A DNA stretch of 5,935 nucleotides, from the NCBI GenBank assembly GCA_021786915.1, contig JAJYMP010000079.1, forward strand, positions 1 to 5,935. Reading direction: 5' to 3'. The DNA comes from Chloroflexota bacterium. GTDB lineage: Bacteria; Chloroflexota; Limnocylindria; Limnocylindrales; CSP1-4. Positions 3,878-5,935 of the stretch are shown piece by piece. Numbering within the stretch: the first letter of the stretch is position 1; every line of letters starts with the position of its first letter. The notes beneath the pieces were generated by a model. The model searched no databases and was not told the DNA's origin. It was given only the letters and a program-made list of their open reading frames with translations. The position numbers and the translations under genes were made by a program.

Positions 3878-5935
3878 CTACGACGCCCCCGACTCCGCGA
3901 GCGCCTCGAACCAGGCGCCGAACTCCGCGGGCACGGTGAGGCGGCCGAGCTTGTCGTACTCCCGCTCGGTGGCGCGGACCAAGTCGCCCATCGTGACCGG
4001 GCGGTCCTCGGCCGCCGCGAGGAAGGCGGCGGTGACGCAGATGTTGCGGATCGACCCGCCGCTGATCCGGAACGAGGCGGCCAGGAACCCGAGGTCCACG
4101 TCGGGCCCGACCGGCAGCCCCGGGCGAAGGTGCAGCTGCCACAGACGTCGCCGCTCCTCCTCGTCCGGGAGCGGGAAGTCCACGATGACGTCGAGTCGGC
4201 GGAGGAACGCCTCGTCGAGGTTCGCGCGCAGGTTGGTCGTCAGCACGGCCAGCCCGTCGAAGCGCTCCATCCGCTGGAGCAGGTACGCGATCTCGACGTT
4301 GGCGTACCGGTCGCGGGCGTCCTTGACCTCGGAGCGCTTGCCGAAGATGGCGTCGGCCTCGTCGAACAGGAGCACGCCGTTCACGCGGTCGGCCTCGGCG
4401 AAGATGCGGTCGAGGTTCTTCTCCGTCTCGCCGATGTACTTGTCCACAACAGTCGAGAGGTCGATGAGGTAGAGGTCGAGCCCGAGGCCGGCGGCGAGGA
4501 CCTCGGCCGAGAGCGTCTTGCCGGTGCCCGAGTCGCCGGCGAAGAGGGCGGTGAGGCCGGCGCCGCGGTTGGGGCCAGCGCCCATCCCCCAGCCGCTGAG
4601 GACGCGCTCGCGGTTCCGCGCGCGGTTGAGCAGGTCCGTCAGCTGGCCGCGCGCCCGCGGCGGCAGGACGAGGTCGTCCCAGGTCGCGGCCGGCGCGATG
4701 CGCCGGGCCAAGCGGTCGAGGCCGGCGGCGTTCTGCGCCCGGGCACCCGCCTGGACGTGGGCGGCGGCGATCGGTCGGCCCTCGGCCGTGGCCGCCAGGC
4801 CGGCGGCCCGCGCGGCGCGCTGGATCTGGACGGGGGTCAGGCGGAAGGCGCGGGTGGCGTCGCCTGCCTCGCCCGTCGAGCCGTCCTCGTCGGTGCCCGC
4901 GCCGGCGGCAAGGAGCGCCTGCGCCCAGAACCGCGCCCGCTCGTCCTCGGGCGTGGGCGCGGCCTCGAGCAGGACCGGCACCTCGCGGCCCCAGGCGGGA
5001 TCCCATGCGCGGATCCCGTGGAGCGCCACGGGCGTTCGCGCCTCGACGAGGAGCCGAAGCGCCGCTGGTGCGTTCTCCGCGAGGCCGTCGACAGGCCCGG
5101 CGACCAGCCCGGCGCCGAGGAGCGCCGCCTCGCGGATCACGGCGCCCACCACCGCGCCGGCGTCCTCGCCGGGCTCGAGGCGCGCGAGGTCCACGCTGAG
5201 CACTGGATCCCCGTCCGCGGCCAGCCCTGCAGCCGCCAAGCCGATCCCCGCCCCGACCGACGCCTCCCGGACATACCAGAGGCGCGCGCCGGCGGCCCAG
5301 GTCCGCGCGATCGCCCCGCCGTCGGCTGCCCCGGGCGGAAGCGCCTCCAGGAGCCGGGCCACCTCGGCGTCGGGGCGGTCATCGCCCAGCAGGAAGGCCG
5401 TCACGCGATCGGGGACGCGCAGGGCACGGGTGAGGAACGGCCGGTCGCGATCGTCCACGAGCAGGAGCCCGTCCGCGAGCAGGGCCCCGCCCGACCGCAG
5501 CGCCGCGCGCAGCTCCGCCTCGGATGCGGGACCGGCCAGCAGCTCGATCGCCAGGCCGATGCCGGGCCTGCGGCGGGTCACATCGTCCTGGAGGTACGCG
5601 TAGAGGCGCTCGAAGCGGGCGTCGACATCGGGCGCGAGCGCAACGAGGAGCAGGTCCACCTCGGCGTATGCCAGGCCGAACCTGCGGGCGAGCGCGCGCA
5701 GCCGGATCGCCCGGCCCGACGCCTCGGCGGCATCGGCGGCAGCCTCGATCGTTCCCAGCATGTCGGCCAGGTCTGCCTCTTCGGGCCGGGCGAGCCGGCC
5801 GGCGCCCGCGAGGAGGGCGTCCACATCGGCGTCGGACAGGTACAGGCCGCGGAAGCGGTCGTCCGGGTCGCGGTCATTCGCGCGCCGACGATCGACCGCG
5901 TGACGTACCCGTCGCTCGACGAGGGCGAGCCGGCC
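3878..5935 (-). CDS. AAA+ ATPase of the CIS-associated type, degenerate plus active module (5' end outside window)
   Basis: The frame stays open to the right edge, giving 685 residues; the first (GRLALVERRV) are already inside the protein and the true start lies beyond base 5935. Numbering from that edge, 1-75 is an Arg-rich helical start with FRGLYLSD at 28-35. About 76-140 is helical and may be the winged-helix-like region of this family. About 175-340 resembles a first AAA module whose P-loop has decayed: SVGAGIGLA near 226 has no GKT. The active module is at 420-660: Walker A GDSGTGKT (467-474, bases 4514-4537), Walker B LLFDEAD (522-528), sensor-1 Asn in TTNLRANLDEAFLRR (566-580) with likely arginine fingers, and sensor-2-like SGGSIRN (625-631). 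ATPases of this kind sit in contractile injection system clusters (Afp15/Pvc15 type), where they act in assembly or cargo loading. It is upstream of the DUF4157 gene on the same strand. ATPase assignment is firm; the CIS role rests on neighbours. Confidence 0.93.
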   Translation of the reverse strand, partial: GRLALVERRVRHAVDRRRANDRDPDDRFRGLYLSDADVDALLAGAGRLARPEEADLADMLGTIEAAADAAEASGRAIRLRALARRFGLAYAEVDLLLVALAPDVDARFERLYAYLQDDVTRRRPGIGLAIELLAGPASEAELRAALRSGGALLADGLLLVDDRDRPFLTRALRVPDRVTAFLLGDDRPDAEVARLLEALPPGAADGGAIARTWAAGARLWYVREASVGAGIGLAAAGLAADGDPVLSVDLARLEPGEDAGAVVGAVIREAALLGAGLVAGPVDGLAENAPAALRLLVEARTPVALHGIRAWDPAWGREVPVLLEAAPTPEDERARFWAQALLAAGAGTDEDGSTGEAGDATRAFRLTPVQIQRAARAAGLAATAEGRPIAAAHVQAGARAQNAAGLDRLARRIAPAATWDDLVLPPRARGQLTDLLNRARNRERVLSGWGMGAGPNRGAGLTALFAGDSGTGKTLSAEVLAAGLGLDLYLIDLSTVVDKYIGETEKNLDRIFAEADRVNGVLLFDEADAIFGKRSEVKDARDRYANVEIAYLLQRMERFDGLAVLTTNLRANLDEAFLRRLDVIVDFPLPDEEERRRLWQLHLRPGLPVGPDVDLGFLAASFRISGGSIRNICVTAAFLAAAEDRPVTMGDLVRATEREYDKLGRLTVPAEFGAWFEALAESGAS

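Noticed and set aside
3087..5006. Minus-strand open frame of 639 codons overlapping both the ATPase and DUF4157 genes
   Set aside because: It is a shifted reading of both genes; composition is dominated by Arg, Gly, Pro and Ala with no conserved motif.
4518..5603. Plus-strand open frame of 361 codons opposite the ATPase
   Set aside because: Very rich in Ala/Arg/Ser/Pro, no motif, and exactly opposite a well-supported ATPase.

Overview
This is a compact, very GC-rich stretch of bacterial chromosome. Five protein genes fill almost all of it. I saw no rRNA, tRNA, CRISPR array, insertion sequence or phage integrase. The high GC, GTG starts, a LuxR/NarL-type regulator and a Ser/Pro/Thr linker outside the membrane suggest a Chloroflexota (for example a Limnocylindria-like soil or freshwater lineage) or Actinomycetota genome. 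I cannot choose between the two from sequence alone.

Layout from the right edge: a two-module AAA+ ATPase enters from beyond base 5935 and ends at 3878 on the minus strand. After a 190-bp gap with two inverted repeats comes a small DUF4157 (eCIS core domain) protein, also minus strand (2953-3687), with an intact HELVH zinc-protease motif. Facing it on the plus strand is a NarL/LuxR-type regulator (2284-2931) whose receiver domain has lost key residues. A 195-bp divergent intergenic region (2089-2283) holds a plausible leaderless promoter and several short direct and inverted repeats. Leftward from it run two closely packed minus-strand genes. The first is a single-pass membrane protein with two cytoplasmic beta-sandwich-like regions, a Pro/Ser/Thr linker and a C-terminal extracytoplasmic domain (838-2088). 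The second is a secreted beta-propeller protein of the PD40/TolB-like type (from 823 past base 1).

The AAA+ ATPase, DUF4157 protein, LuxR regulator and Ig-like membrane protein together resemble the accessory part of an extracellular (or cytoplasmic) contractile injection system cluster, as in Streptomyces and other environmental bacteria. No sheath, tube, baseplate, spike or tape-measure gene is visible, so the assignment rests on the accessory genes; structural genes would be expected beyond the right edge. Working model (inference): the ATPase acts in assembly or cargo handling, the DUF4157 protein is a cargo or cargo-associated protease, the membrane protein links the particle to the membrane, and the regulator controls the locus. 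The secreted propeller protein may be an accessory factor or simply a neighbour.
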